Shown here: one piece after another, positions 26,351-34,195 of the stretch
Layout: every line of letters starts with the position of its first letter
How positions within the stretch are numbered: position 1 is the stretch's first letter
NCBI GenBank assembly: GCA_016699675.1
Contig: CP064985.1
Location: 4,092,001 to 4,156,000 of the forward strand
Source of the DNA: Austwickia sp.
GTDB taxonomy: Bacteria > Actinomycetota > Actinomycetes > Actinomycetales > Dermatophilaceae
Length of the DNA stretch: 64,000 nucleotides
Direction of reading: 5' to 3'
The notes under the pieces: generated by a model
What the model saw: the letters and a program-made list of their open reading frames with translations, nothing else
Told to the model about the DNA's origin: nothing
The model's database searches: none
Position numbers and translations under genes: made by a program

Positions 26351-29125
26351 TCAGGTCAGGGCCCTGCGCCCGGCGTCCTGGCGTTGCGGCGCCGGGGCCA
26401 CCACGACCCGGGCCCCGAGCACGTCGGCCCCGCCGGGCCAGGCGTTGATCGGGATCAGTTCGAGGGTGTCCAGCTCGGGCGTGTCGTCGGCCAGCGCGGC
26501 GACCCGCAGGACGAGGTCCTGCAGCGCCTCCAGGTCGGCCGGGGGCTGGCCTCGGTAGCCCTGCAGCAGCGGAGCCGCCCGCAGCGACAGGATCAGGTCG
26601 CGCGCGTCCACGTCGGACAGCGGGGGGATCCGGTGGGTCGTGTCGCCCAACACGTCCGAGGGCGGCCCGGTGACCCCGAAACTCACGACGGGGCCGAACA
26701 GCGGGTCCTCATGCGAGCGCAACACCGTCGCGACGCCCGGGGTGGCCATCCGCTGGACGGCCAGCTGCGGATCCTTCCACGAGGACAGCCGGGCGGACAG
26801 GCTCTCGTGGGCGTCCCGGACGCCCGCGGCCGAATGGATGTCGGTGCGGACGCCGACCATTCCGGGCAGGTCGCGCACCCCGTCCGCGAACGCGCGGACG
26901 ACCACGGGGTAGCCGAGCGACTCGGCCGCGGCCACGGCCGCGTCGGCGTCGGGGGCGGGGATGGCCGGCCAGGGCTCGATGCCGTAGGCCCCCAGGAGCG
27001 AGATCGCCTCCTCCTGCGTGAGCTGCCGTCCCTCGGGGGCGGATTCGAGGACACCCTCGACGAGGGCCCGGGCCGCCGCTCGGTCCAGTCCCGCGGGCCG
27101 CACCATCTCGCCGTGGTCGGCGGCCTTCCACTGGGCGTAGCGGGTCATGGCGGCCAGCGCGGCCACGCCGTTCAGCGGGGTCTTGTAGAGCGGGATGATC
27201 CGGCGGCCGTGGTCCCCGGCGCTTCGACCCGGCTCGCCGGCGCGCCGGAGGGCTAGGGAGACGTCGCGCATCCCGACGAACGAGGCGACGCACGGCTTTT
27301 CCCGACGCCACGCCGCATGCGCCAGGGTGGTGGCGATCATCTCGTCGGAGGCCCGCATCGGCGGGGTGAGCGCCACCACGACGCTGTCGACGTCGTCCGC
27401 CGCGAAGACCTCCTCGACCGCGCGCTGCACGGCCCGCACCTCGCTGAGCAGCGGCACGAACACGGGCTCGTGTTCCACCCGCAGCCCGTGCTTGATCGCC
27501 GCCTCCACGACCAGCTTGTTGAGGCCCTCGGAGTTGCCCACGATGCCCACCCGGTTGCCCGCGGGCAGCGGCTGGTGCGCGGCCAGTTCGGCGACGTCCA
27601 TGAGCCGGTGCACCGAATCGACGCGGATGACCCCGGCCTGGTCCAGGAGGGCGTCGAAGGCGGCAGGGGTGACCTGGGCGGCCCGGACGCGGTGCCCGGG
27701 AGCCACGGATCGGGGCGTGACGGATTGGACCCCGATGATGGGTTTGATCAGCGACAGCTGCCGAGCGATCCGGCTGAACTTGCGCGGATTGCCCATCGAC
27801 TCCAGGTAGACCCCGACGACCTCGGTGCTGTCGTCGTCGATCCAGTACTGGAGCATGTCGTTGCAGGAGATGTCCACCCGGTTGCCGGCGGCGATGAACG
27901 TCGACAGGCCGAGGCGTCGGCGCGCGGCCGATGCGGTCATCTCCATGCCGACGGCACCGGACTGGGAGAACAGGCCGAGATTGCCGACGGAGGGCGGTAC
28001 CCGGCCGATCGTGGCGTTGAGCAGGACATCCGGCGCGTTGTTGACGAACCCGAAGGACAGCGGGCCGATCACGCGCATCCCCGCCGACCGGGCGATCTGC
28101 AGGAGTTCGGCCTGCCGCTGCTCCCCCGCCGGGCCCGACTCCGCGAACCCGGACGAGATCACGCACACGGCCTTGACGCCGCAGGAGGCGCAGTCGCGCA
28201 CGACGTCGAGCACCGCGTCGCCGCGCACGGCGATGACGGCCAGGTCGACGGGGCCCGCGATGTCGCTGACGCGGGGATACGCCCGGAGCCCGCGGACCTC
28301 CTGGACCTCGGTGTTGACGATGTGCACCCGACCGGTGAAGCCGCTGTCGAGGACGTTGTCGAGCACCAGGCTTCCCATGGCGTCGGGGCGGCGGCTGACC
28401 CCCACGATCGCCACGACCTCGGGCCGCAGCACGTCCTCCATGCTCTCGGCCTCGGCGCGGTGCTCGCGGGCCAGGCTGACGGCCGCGGAGCGCGCGGTCT
28501 GCTCGATGGTGAACTCGACGGCGATGACGCCGTCGTCGAAGTGGTGGCTGACCTCGTAGCCGGCGTCGGTGAAGACCTTCATCATCTTGCGGTTCTGTGG
28601 CAGGACATCCGCCACGAATCGCGTGACGCCGTGCTCCTGGGCGACCGCGGCGAGGTGCTCCAGGAGCACCGAGCCGACGCCCTTGCCCTGGTAGGCGTCG
28701 GAGATGTTGAAGGCCACCTCCGCCGTGTGCCCGTCCTGCAGCCGGTCGTAGCGGCCGATGCCGATGACCGCGCCGCGCACGGTGACGACGAGCGCCGCCC
28801 GGGAGTCGTAGTCGACGTGGGTGAACCGGTAGAGGTCGCGGTCGGAGAGTTCCTTGATCGGCGCGAAGAAGCGCAGGTAGATGGACTCTTCGGACTGTGC
28901 CTGGTGAAAGCGCTGCAGCTCGCGGGCGTCGGCGGGAATGATCGGCCGCACGTGCGCCAGCGACCCGTCGCGCAGCACGACGTCGGCCTCCCACCGGGCC
29001 GGATAGTTGCCGGGGACGACGACGGCGTCGACGTCGGGTTCGCCATCGCCGTTGCGCGGCGCTGCTCCCGGCACGGTCTCGACGTCGGGATCAGCCAACG
29101 TCACGGCCTGGTCGGAGTCCGTCAT
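26351..29125 (-). CDS. GNAT / acyl-CoA-synthetase (NDP-forming) fusion, Pat-like protein acetyltransferase
   Basis: A protein of about 925 residues in three parts: an N-terminal GNAT acetyltransferase (about 50-215, with AYQGKGVGSVLLEHL for acetyl-CoA), a CoA-binding Rossmann and succinyl-CoA-ligase-like region (about 230-690, VAIVGVSRRPDAMGSLVL, LFSQSGAVG) and a C-terminal ATP-grasp part (about 700-900). This GNAT-first order resembles actinobacterial Pat-type lysine acetyltransferases that control acetyl-CoA synthetase. Whether the synthetase half still catalyses is not shown. The start at 29125 has GAGG 9 nt upstream; ATG 29134 and GTG 29140 are alternatives. It leads an operon with DUF5998 and the phosphodiesterase. 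Confidence 0.9.
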   Translation of the reverse strand: MTDSDQAVTLADPDVETVPGAAPRNGDGEPDVDAVVVPGNYPARWEADVVLRDGSLAHVRPIIPADARELQRFHQAQSEESIYLRFFAPIKELSDRDLYRFTHVDYDSRAALVVTVRGAVIGIGRYDRLQDGHTAEVAFNISDAYQGKGVGSVLLEHLAAVAQEHGVTRFVADVLPQNRKMMKVFTDAGYEVSHHFDDGVIAVEFTIEQTARSAAVSLAREHRAEAESMEDVLRPEVVAIVGVSRRPDAMGSLVLDNVLDSGFTGRVHIVNTEVQEVRGLRAYPRVSDIAGPVDLAVIAVRGDAVLDVVRDCASCGVKAVCVISSGFAESGPAGEQRQAELLQIARSAGMRVIGPLSFGFVNNAPDVLLNATIGRVPPSVGNLGLFSQSGAVGMEMTASAARRRLGLSTFIAAGNRVDISCNDMLQYWIDDDSTEVVGVYLESMGNPRKFSRIARQLSLIKPIIGVQSVTPRSVAPGHRVRAAQVTPAAFDALLDQAGVIRVDSVHRLMDVAELAAHQPLPAGNRVGIVGNSEGLNKLVVEAAIKHGLRVEHEPVFVPLLSEVRAVQRAVEEVFAADDVDSVVVALTPPMRASDEMIATTLAHAAWRREKPCVASFVGMRDVSLALRRAGEPGRSAGDHGRRIIPLYKTPLNGVAALAAMTRYAQWKAADHGEMVRPAGLDRAAARALVEGVLESAPEGRQLTQEEAISLLGAYGIEPWPAIPAPDADAAVAAAESLGYPVVVRAFADGVRDLPGMVGVRTDIHSAAGVRDAHESLSARLSSWKDPQLAVQRMATPGVATVLRSHEDPLFGPVVSFGVTGPPSDVLGDTTHRIPPLSDVDARDLILSLRAAPLLQGYRGQPPADLEALQDLVLRVAALADDTPELDTLELIPINAWPGGADVLGARVVVAPAPQRQDAGRRALT

Positions 29126-29315
29126 GTCGTTCATCCTCACTGCGCCCGGCGGGCATGGTCAACGACCTGACGAGGGGGTCGCGGTGACTTCCGGCACACG
29201 GCGTACGAGCCGGTGGAACCGGAAAACACCGCAGGTCGTACGCCGGGTGCTCGACAGGATCCAGGGTACCGGCCCGCGCATCCCTACGGGGACGAATGAC
29301 CACGCAAAACAGACT

Positions 29316-29356
29316 CAAACAGGCTCTTGCATGTGCCTGTTTGTGTCCGATAGTGT
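29316..29356 (+). promoter_or_regulatory. fru operon promoter with inverted-repeat operator
   Basis: CAAACAGGC (29316-29324) and GCCTGTTTG (29335-29343) form a perfect 9-bp inverted repeat with a 10-nt gap. It overlaps the -35 TTGCAT (29327-29332), which is 18 bp from the -10 TAGTGT (29351-29356). A further AAACAGAC lies just to the left at 29307-29314. This is a likely site for the DeoR-type regulator encoded directly downstream. Confidence 0.6.
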
Positions 29357-29394
29357 GGGTCGCGCGGAGGCAGTTTCCACCGGCAGGAGCAACG

Positions 29395-30156
29395 ATGCAC
29401 CAACACGAGCGGCATCACCTGATCGTCGAGCGGGCGCGCACGAACACCCGCATCGAGGTCGCCGCCCTGGCCGAGGAGATGGACGTCACACCGGAGACCG
29501 TCCGCCGGGACCTCACGGTCCTGGAGCGCCGGGGGCTCGTCCGCCGCGTGCACGGGGGCGCGGTCGCGGTCGAGCGGTTGGGTTTCGAGCCGACGCTGGA
29601 TGTCCGGACCGGGCATCGGGCTGCGGACAAGCGCCGGATCGCCGAGGCGGCCCTGACGTTCGTCCCCGAGTCCGGCAGCCTGCTCATCGACGCCGGCACC
29701 ACGACCATCGGCGTCGCCGAGGGGTTGCCCCAGGAGCGCGAACTCAACGTGCTCACCAACTCGTTGCCCATCGCCGCGGTCATCGCGCGCCGACCGGACA
29801 TCTCGCTCTACGTCCTCGGCGGTCGCGTGCGCAGCCGCACCCAGGCGACCATCGGCACCTGGGGGCTGGAGCCGCTGCGCGACGTGCACATCGACGTCGC
29901 CTTCATCGGCACCAACGGCGTCTCCCTCGACGCGGGGCTCACGACCCCGGACCAGGCCGAGGCCGCGATCAAGCGGGCGATGATCGCCGCCGCGGCGCAG
30001 GTCGTGGTGCTGGCCGACTCCAGCAAGATCGGCGCGGCCCACTTCGCCAAGTTCGGGAGCTTGGCCGAGGTGGACGTGCTCATTACCGACGCCGGCACCG
30101 ACGCCGACGTCCTCGACGAGATCAGGGCCGCCGGCCCGGAGGTGGTCCTCGCATGA
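29395..30156 (+). CDS. fruR: DeoR/GlpR-type transcriptional regulator of the fructose PTS operon
   Basis: A 253-residue DeoR-family repressor: N-terminal winged helix (RHHLIVERARTNTRIEVAAL, then TPETVRRDL) and a DeoR-C sugar-phosphate sensor (LIDAGTTTIGVAEGL, VLGGRVRSRTQATIG). The ATG at 29395 has GGAG 6 nt upstream. Its stop overlaps the 1-phosphofructokinase start (ATGA). From position, it should sense fructose 1-phosphate and repress this operon, probably including itself, through the inverted repeat at 29316-29343. The gene name is given from context. Confidence 0.9.
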   Translation: MHQHERHHLIVERARTNTRIEVAALAEEMDVTPETVRRDLTVLERRGLVRRVHGGAVAVERLGFEPTLDVRTGHRAADKRRIAEAALTFVPESGSLLIDAGTTTIGVAEGLPQERELNVLTNSLPIAAVIARRPDISLYVLGGRVRSRTQATIGTWGLEPLRDVHIDVAFIGTNGVSLDAGLTTPDQAEAAIKRAMIAAAAQVVVLADSSKIGAAHFAKFGSLAEVDVLITDAGTDADVLDEIRAAGPEVVLA

Positions 30157-31103
30157 TCGTCACACTCACCCCGAACCCCAGCGTCGACCGCACCATCACG
30201 GTGGCGACCCTGACCCGCGGCGCCGTCCAACGCGCCACCGACACCCGGATGGACCCGGGCGGCAAGGGCATCAACGTCTCCCGCGCGCTGGCCCTCAACG
30301 GCGCCGCGACCACGGCGATCCTGCCGGTCGGCGGCGGCCACGGCCGCATGATGCTGGAGCTGCTCGCCGAGGCGGGAACGCCCGTGCGGACCGTCCCGAT
30401 CCGCGGCGCCATCCGCGCCAACGTGGCGATCGTCGAGCCGGACGGGACCACCACCAAGGTCAACGAGCTGGGTCCGGTCCTGGACGAGGCCGAGATCGAG
30501 GCCATCCTGGCCGCCGTGGCCGACAGTTACGACCCGTCCGTAGCCTGGGTCGTCGGGTGCGGGAGCCTCCCGCCGGGCATGGCCGACGGCGTGTACGGCG
30601 ACCTGGTGCGCCGCGTCCACGACCGCGGCGGCCGCGTGGCCATCGACAGCTCGGGCGCCCCCCTCACGCAGGCGATCCCCGCGGGGCCCGACCTGATCAA
30701 GCCCAACCGCGTCGAACTCGGCGAGTTGGTCGGGCGCGACCTGAACACCCTGGGCGCCGTCGTGGATGCCGCCCGCGACCTAATCGCCGGCGGCATTGCG
30801 GAGGTGCTGGTCTCGCTCGGCCGGGATGGCGCCGTCCTGGTCACCAGTGACACGCTTGCGCTGGCAAGCGCGGCCGTGACCCGGCCGCTGTCGACCGTCG
30901 GTGCCGGCGACTGCACCCTGGCCGGCTATCTCCTGGCCAGCGAGCGGGGCGACACCCCCGCCGAGGCGCTCGCGACGGCCGTGGCGTTCGGCGCCGCCGC
31001 CGTGGCGCTGCCCGGCAGCGAGGTGCCCTCGCCCGCACAGGTGGCCGCCGTCTCCCCCACCGTCACCACGACGCCCGACCTGGCAACCCCCCTGACCGAC
31101 TGA
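30153..31103 (+). CDS. fruK: 1-phosphofructokinase (PfkB family)
   Basis: Phosphorylates fructose 1-phosphate, the product of the fructose PTS, to fructose 1,6-bisphosphate. The 316-residue product has the PfkB signatures: LTPNPSVDRTI at the start, GGKGINVSRALA (substrate) and TVGAGDCTLAGYL with the catalytic Asp. It begins in overlap with the regulator (ATGA) and is followed 91 bp later by the fructose EIIA gene. A perfect 16-bp palindrome lies in that gap. Confidence 0.94.
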   Translation: MIVTLTPNPSVDRTITVATLTRGAVQRATDTRMDPGGKGINVSRALALNGAATTAILPVGGGHGRMMLELLAEAGTPVRTVPIRGAIRANVAIVEPDGTTTKVNELGPVLDEAEIEAILAAVADSYDPSVAWVVGCGSLPPGMADGVYGDLVRRVHDRGGRVAIDSSGAPLTQAIPAGPDLIKPNRVELGELVGRDLNTLGAVVDAARDLIAGGIAEVLVSLGRDGAVLVTSDTLALASAAVTRPLSTVGAGDCTLAGYLLASERGDTPAEALATAVAFGAAAVALPGSEVPSPAQVAAVSPTVTTTPDLATPLTD

Positions 31104-31120
31104 CGACCCGGCCGGCGCCC

Positions 31121-31136
31121 CTCCGCCGCGGCGGAG
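31121..31136. repeat. 16-bp palindrome between fruK and EIIA
   Basis: CTCCGCCGCGGCGGAG is perfectly self-complementary. In mRNA it would form a tight hairpin about 60 nt before the EIIA start, perhaps protecting or splitting the message. Confidence 0.4.
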
Positions 31137-31194
31137 GACCCCACGCCGCCGGTGGATACCCACCCCGTCTCGACCCTCGAAGGAGATTCACCCC

Positions 31195-31644
31195 ATGTCC
31201 CTCATCACCGCCCAGCAGGTCCTGCTCGAGCTGCCGACCGGCGACCGCGCCCAGGCCACCCGCGCCCTCGCCCAGACGCTGCTCGACACGGGCCGCGTCA
31301 CCGACCTGGACCAGTTCCTGGTGGACGTCACCAAGCGTGAGGAGATCATGGCGACCGGCCTGCCCGGTGGCATCGGCATCCCGCACTGCCGCAGCGCGGC
31401 GGTCGCGCAGCCCTCGCTGGCGTTCGGCCGTTCGACGAACGGCATCGACTGGGGCGCCGAGGACGGCCCCGCCACGCTGGTCTTCCTCATCGCGGCGCCC
31501 GAAGGCGGCGGCGAGGACCACCTGGCGATCCTGGCCAAGCTGGCGCGCAAGCTCATGCGCGAGGACTTCAAGGCCTCGCTGCGCACCGCCGCCTCCGCCG
31601 ACGAGATCGTGGCCATCATCGACGAGCAGGTGGTGAACGCGTGA
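31195..31644 (+). CDS. PTS fructose EIIA
   Basis: A 149-residue soluble EIIA of the fructose/mannitol family that takes phosphate from HPr and passes it to EIIB. The phosphorylated His is His64 in GGIGIPHCRS. A strong AAGGAGA ribosome site precedes the ATG. Its stop overlaps the GTG of the EIIBC gene (GTGA), so the phosphorelay partners are made together. Confidence 0.94.
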   Translation: MSLITAQQVLLELPTGDRAQATRALAQTLLDTGRVTDLDQFLVDVTKREEIMATGLPGGIGIPHCRSAAVAQPSLAFGRSTNGIDWGAEDGPATLVFLIAAPEGGGEDHLAILAKLARKLMREDFKASLRTAASADEIVAIIDEQVVNA

Positions 31645-32270
31645 AGCTCGTCGGGGTCACCAGCTGCCCGACAGGCATCGCGCACACCTACATGGCGGCC
31701 GAGGCCCTGGAGCAGGCCGCCAAGGCGGCCGGCCACGAGATGGTCGTCGAGACCCAGGGCTCCGCGGGCTCCAGCCCGCTCGACCAGTCGGTGATCGACT
31801 CGGCCGATGCCGTGATCTTCGCGCACGACCTCGAGGTGCGTGACGCGGGCCGCTTCGCGGGCAAGCCCACCGTGGATGTCGGCGTCAAGAAGGCCATCAG
31901 CGACGCCCCGGGGCTCGTGGCCCAAGCCGTCGCGGCGGCTGAGGCCAGGGTCGCCGGAGCCGGCGCCGCAGCAGGCGGTACGTCGAGTGCCGCCGGTCCC
32001 CTGCACTTCGTCGGGGTGACGAGCTGCCCCACCGGGATCGCCCACACCTACATGGCGGCGGAGTCGCTGGAGCAGGCCGCCAAGGCGGCCGGGCACACGA
32101 TGACCGTGGAGACCCAGGGGTCGGCCGGCTCGGAGCCCATCAGCCAGGCCGACATCGACCGGGCCGACGCGGTGATCTTCGCCCACGACCTCGAGGTGCG
32201 TGACGCGGGCCGCTTCGCGGGCAAGCCCACCATCGACGTCGGCGTCAAGAAGGCCATCAGCGACGGGCCG
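31641..32270 (+). repeat. 360-bp-offset direct repeat inside the fructose EIIBC gene
   Basis: The segments at about 31641-31910 and 32001-32270 encode the two IIB domains. A stretch of 48 bases (31824-31871 and 32184-32231, from the CAC of HDLEVRD onward) is identical, and most other differences are synonymous. The duplication is therefore recent or maintained by gene conversion. Confidence 0.9.
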
Positions 32271-33584
32271 GCGCTCATCGCCCAGGCCGCCGCGATGGCC
32301 GCCGAGCGGCGCGCCTCGGGCGGGACCGCCGCGAGCACCGCCGCGGCACCCGCCGCCGGGGCCGGACTGGCCACCAAGGCGGCCGCGGACGACGCCCACG
32401 TGGGCACGAAGATCCGCCAGTGGCTGATGACCGGTGTCTCGTACATGATCCCGTTCGTCGCGGCCGGCGGCATCCTCATCGCCCTGGGCTTCATGCTGGC
32501 GCAGCTGTTCGGCGGGGACCACGGCGCCATCGATGTGACGGCCAAGTACGCGCTGACCGGCGGGAAGGAGGGCGTCACCAACCTGATGACGGACTTCAGC
32601 CCCGGCAACGGGATGCACTGGGCCGCCCTGCTCTTCCTCATCGGCGCGGCCGCCTTCGGCTTCCTGGTCCCGATCCTGTCCGGCTTCATCGCCTTCGGCA
32701 TCGCCGACCGCCCCGGCCTCGTGCCCGGCATCGTCGGCGGCGCCATCGCCTCGACCATGGGCGCCGGCTTCCTCGGCGGCATCGCCACCGGCTTCATCGC
32801 GGGCTTCACCGCCCGCTGGATCGCCGGGTGGAAGGTGCACCGCGGGGTGCGGGGCGTCATGCCGGTCATCGTGATCCCGCTGTTGTCCACGCTGGTCACG
32901 GGCGGCCTCATGATCCTGCTGCTGGGCCGCCCCATCAAGGCCCTCATGGACGCCCTCACCAATGCCCTCAACGGCATGTCCGGGTCCAGCGCCATCCTGC
33001 TCGGCGTCATCCTCGGCCTGATGATGGGCTTCGACCTCGGCGGCCCGGTCAACAAGGTCGCCTACACCTTCGCGACGACCGGACTGACCGCCGTCGCCAC
33101 CTCGGCCGTCACGGACGCCCCGCAAATGAAGATCATGGCGGCCGTGATGGGCGCCGGGATGGTCGCCCCGCTGGGCATGGCGCTGGCCACCGCGCTGCGG
33201 CCGAAGCTGTTCACGGAGCCGGAGCGGGAGAACGGGCGCGCCGCCTGGCTGCTCGGGGCCTCGTTCATCTCCGAGGGAGCCATCCCGTTCGCGGCGGCCG
33301 ACCCGCTGCGCGTCATCGTGGCGTCCATGGCCGGCTCGGCCGTCACGGGCGGCCTGATCATGGCCTTCGGCAGCGCCCTGCGGGCCCCGCACGGCGGCAT
33401 CTGGGTCATCGCCCTCATCAACAACTGGCTGATGTTCCTCATCGCGGTGGTCGTCGGCATGGTGATCTGCGGCCTGGTCGTCATCGCCCTCAAGGGGTCC
33501 GGCGCCCGCAAGGCCGCCCTTGACTCGGGCGGCGCGCAGACCGCCGCCTCGGTCGGCGCCCTGGGCGCCTCCGCCGCCGGCTGA
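31641..33584 (+). CDS. fruA: PTS fructose EIIBC with duplicated IIB domain
   Basis: Imports fructose and phosphorylates it to fructose 1-phosphate. The 647-residue product holds two IIB domains (1-100 and 121-220), each with the active cysteine in TSCPTGIAHTYMAA (Cys9 and Cys129), an Ala-rich linker, then a IIC domain (about 255-625) of roughly ten membrane segments beginning GVSYMIPFVAAGG. The repeats are exactly 120 residues (360 bp) apart and share long identical DNA. In E. coli FruA the first IIB is degenerate; here both look functional. The GTG start overlaps the EIIA stop. Confidence 0.95.
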   Translation: MKLVGVTSCPTGIAHTYMAAEALEQAAKAAGHEMVVETQGSAGSSPLDQSVIDSADAVIFAHDLEVRDAGRFAGKPTVDVGVKKAISDAPGLVAQAVAAAEARVAGAGAAAGGTSSAAGPLHFVGVTSCPTGIAHTYMAAESLEQAAKAAGHTMTVETQGSAGSEPISQADIDRADAVIFAHDLEVRDAGRFAGKPTIDVGVKKAISDGPALIAQAAAMAAERRASGGTAASTAAAPAAGAGLATKAAADDAHVGTKIRQWLMTGVSYMIPFVAAGGILIALGFMLAQLFGGDHGAIDVTAKYALTGGKEGVTNLMTDFSPGNGMHWAALLFLIGAAAFGFLVPILSGFIAFGIADRPGLVPGIVGGAIASTMGAGFLGGIATGFIAGFTARWIAGWKVHRGVRGVMPVIVIPLLSTLVTGGLMILLLGRPIKALMDALTNALNGMSGSSAILLGVILGLMMGFDLGGPVNKVAYTFATTGLTAVATSAVTDAPQMKIMAAVMGAGMVAPLGMALATALRPKLFTEPERENGRAAWLLGASFISEGAIPFAAADPLRVIVASMAGSAVTGGLIMAFGSALRAPHGGIWVIALINNWLMFLIAVVVGMVICGLVVIALKGSGARKAALDSGGAQTAASVGALGASAAG

Positions 33585-33616
33585 CCACCCCGACCGCCGG
33601 CAGGCACCCCGATCAC

Positions 33617-33670
33617 CGTTCGTGACCTGCACCGAGGGTGCCATGGCACCCAAAGGGCAGGTCACGAACG
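33617..33670. terminator. nested palindrome after the fructose EIIBC gene
   Basis: CGTTCGTGACCTGC (33617-33630) pairs perfectly with GCAGGTCACGAACG (33657-33670). Its loop contains a second perfect 14-bp palindrome, GGTGCCATGGCACC (33637-33650). It begins 32 bp past the EIIBC stop, so it could terminate or attenuate transcription before ptsH. No T-tract follows. Confidence 0.55.
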
Positions 33671-33688
33671 GCACCAATCCACCGCACG

Positions 33689-33819
33689 GCACCCGACGTA
33701 CGAGCGTGGGCCGTGCGGCAGCACCCGCCGTCATCGCGCCGGACGTGCGACAGCACCCGACGTACGAGCGCCGGACGCACCACAGCACCCGACGTACGAG
33801 CACATCCGAACGCACGACA
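33689..33819 (+). repeat. 32-bp tandem repeat, four copies, in the ptsH leader
   Basis: Units start at 33689, 33721, 33753 and 33785. Copies 1, 3 and 4 begin with the identical 17-mer GCACCCGACGTACGAGC; copy 2 is degenerate (GCACCCGCCGTCATCGC). Unit ends resemble GGACGYRCSACA. The array finishes about 20 bp before the ptsH start, just upstream of its ribosome site. Spacing near three helical turns would place repeated sites on one DNA face. Confidence 0.85.
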
Positions 33820-33839
33820 TCGAACGAAGGAGTTCCGCC

Positions 33840-34109
33840 ATGTCCACCCGTACCGTCACCATCGCCTCCGCCGTCGGCCTGCACGCGCGCCCCGCCGCGC
33901 TGTTCGTCCAGGCCGCCACCGCCACCGGACTGCCCGTGACCATCGCCAAGGCGGGCGGCTCGCCCGTCGACGCGCGCAGCATCCTCGCCGTGATGGCGCT
34001 CGGCGCCAAGAACGGCGAAGAGGTCACCCTGTCGGCCGAGGGCGACGACGCGGACGCCAAGCTGGACTCCCTCGTCGAGCTGCTGTCCCGCGACCTGGAC
34101 GCGGAGTGA
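33840..34109 (+). CDS. ptsH: phosphocarrier protein HPr
   Basis: The 89-residue HPr moves phosphate from enzyme I to EIIA domains. His15 in GLHARPA is the phosphorylated residue; Ser47 in ARSILAVMALG is at the position of the regulatory serine of other HPr proteins, although actinobacteria usually lack HPr kinase. AAGGAG precedes the ATG by about 8 nt. The leader carries a four-copy 32-bp repeat. Enzyme I follows 82 bp later with a 27-codon frame in between. Confidence 0.96.
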   Translation: MSTRTVTIASAVGLHARPAALFVQAATATGLPVTIAKAGGSPVDARSILAVMALGAKNGEEVTLSAEGDDADAKLDSLVELLSRDLDAE

Positions 34110-34111
34110 GT

Positions 34112-34195
34112 ATGCCCAGCCACAGTGCGGTGGTGCACACGCTGGCGCCCAGCGCGGCGCCGGCCGGTGCGGCCACGGGCGGCGACCCGAGATGA
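34112..34195 (+). CDS. possible 27-residue coupling ORF between ptsH and ptsI
   Basis: ATG at 34112, two bases past the ptsH stop, with GGAGTGAG immediately upstream as a ribosome site. Its TGA (34193-34195) overlaps the ptsI ATG (ATGA). Third positions are 23 of 26 G/C. The peptide (MPSHSAVVHTLAPSAAPAG and a short tail) has no known motif. Because ptsI lacks a clear ribosome site of its own, translating this frame could deliver ribosomes to ptsI. Confidence 0.4.
   Translation: MPSHSAVVHTLAPSAAPAGAATGGDPR

Noticed and set aside
26709..28994. Long 761-codon frame overlapping the acetyltransferase gene
   Set aside because: It is an offset frame of the same strand with Arg/Gly/Pro-rich composition and no domain. 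Long spurious frames are normal at this GC content.
33689..33819. 32-bp repeats before ptsH as a CRISPR array
   Set aside because: The unit remainders are short and similar rather than unique spacers, and they lie in a ptsH leader.
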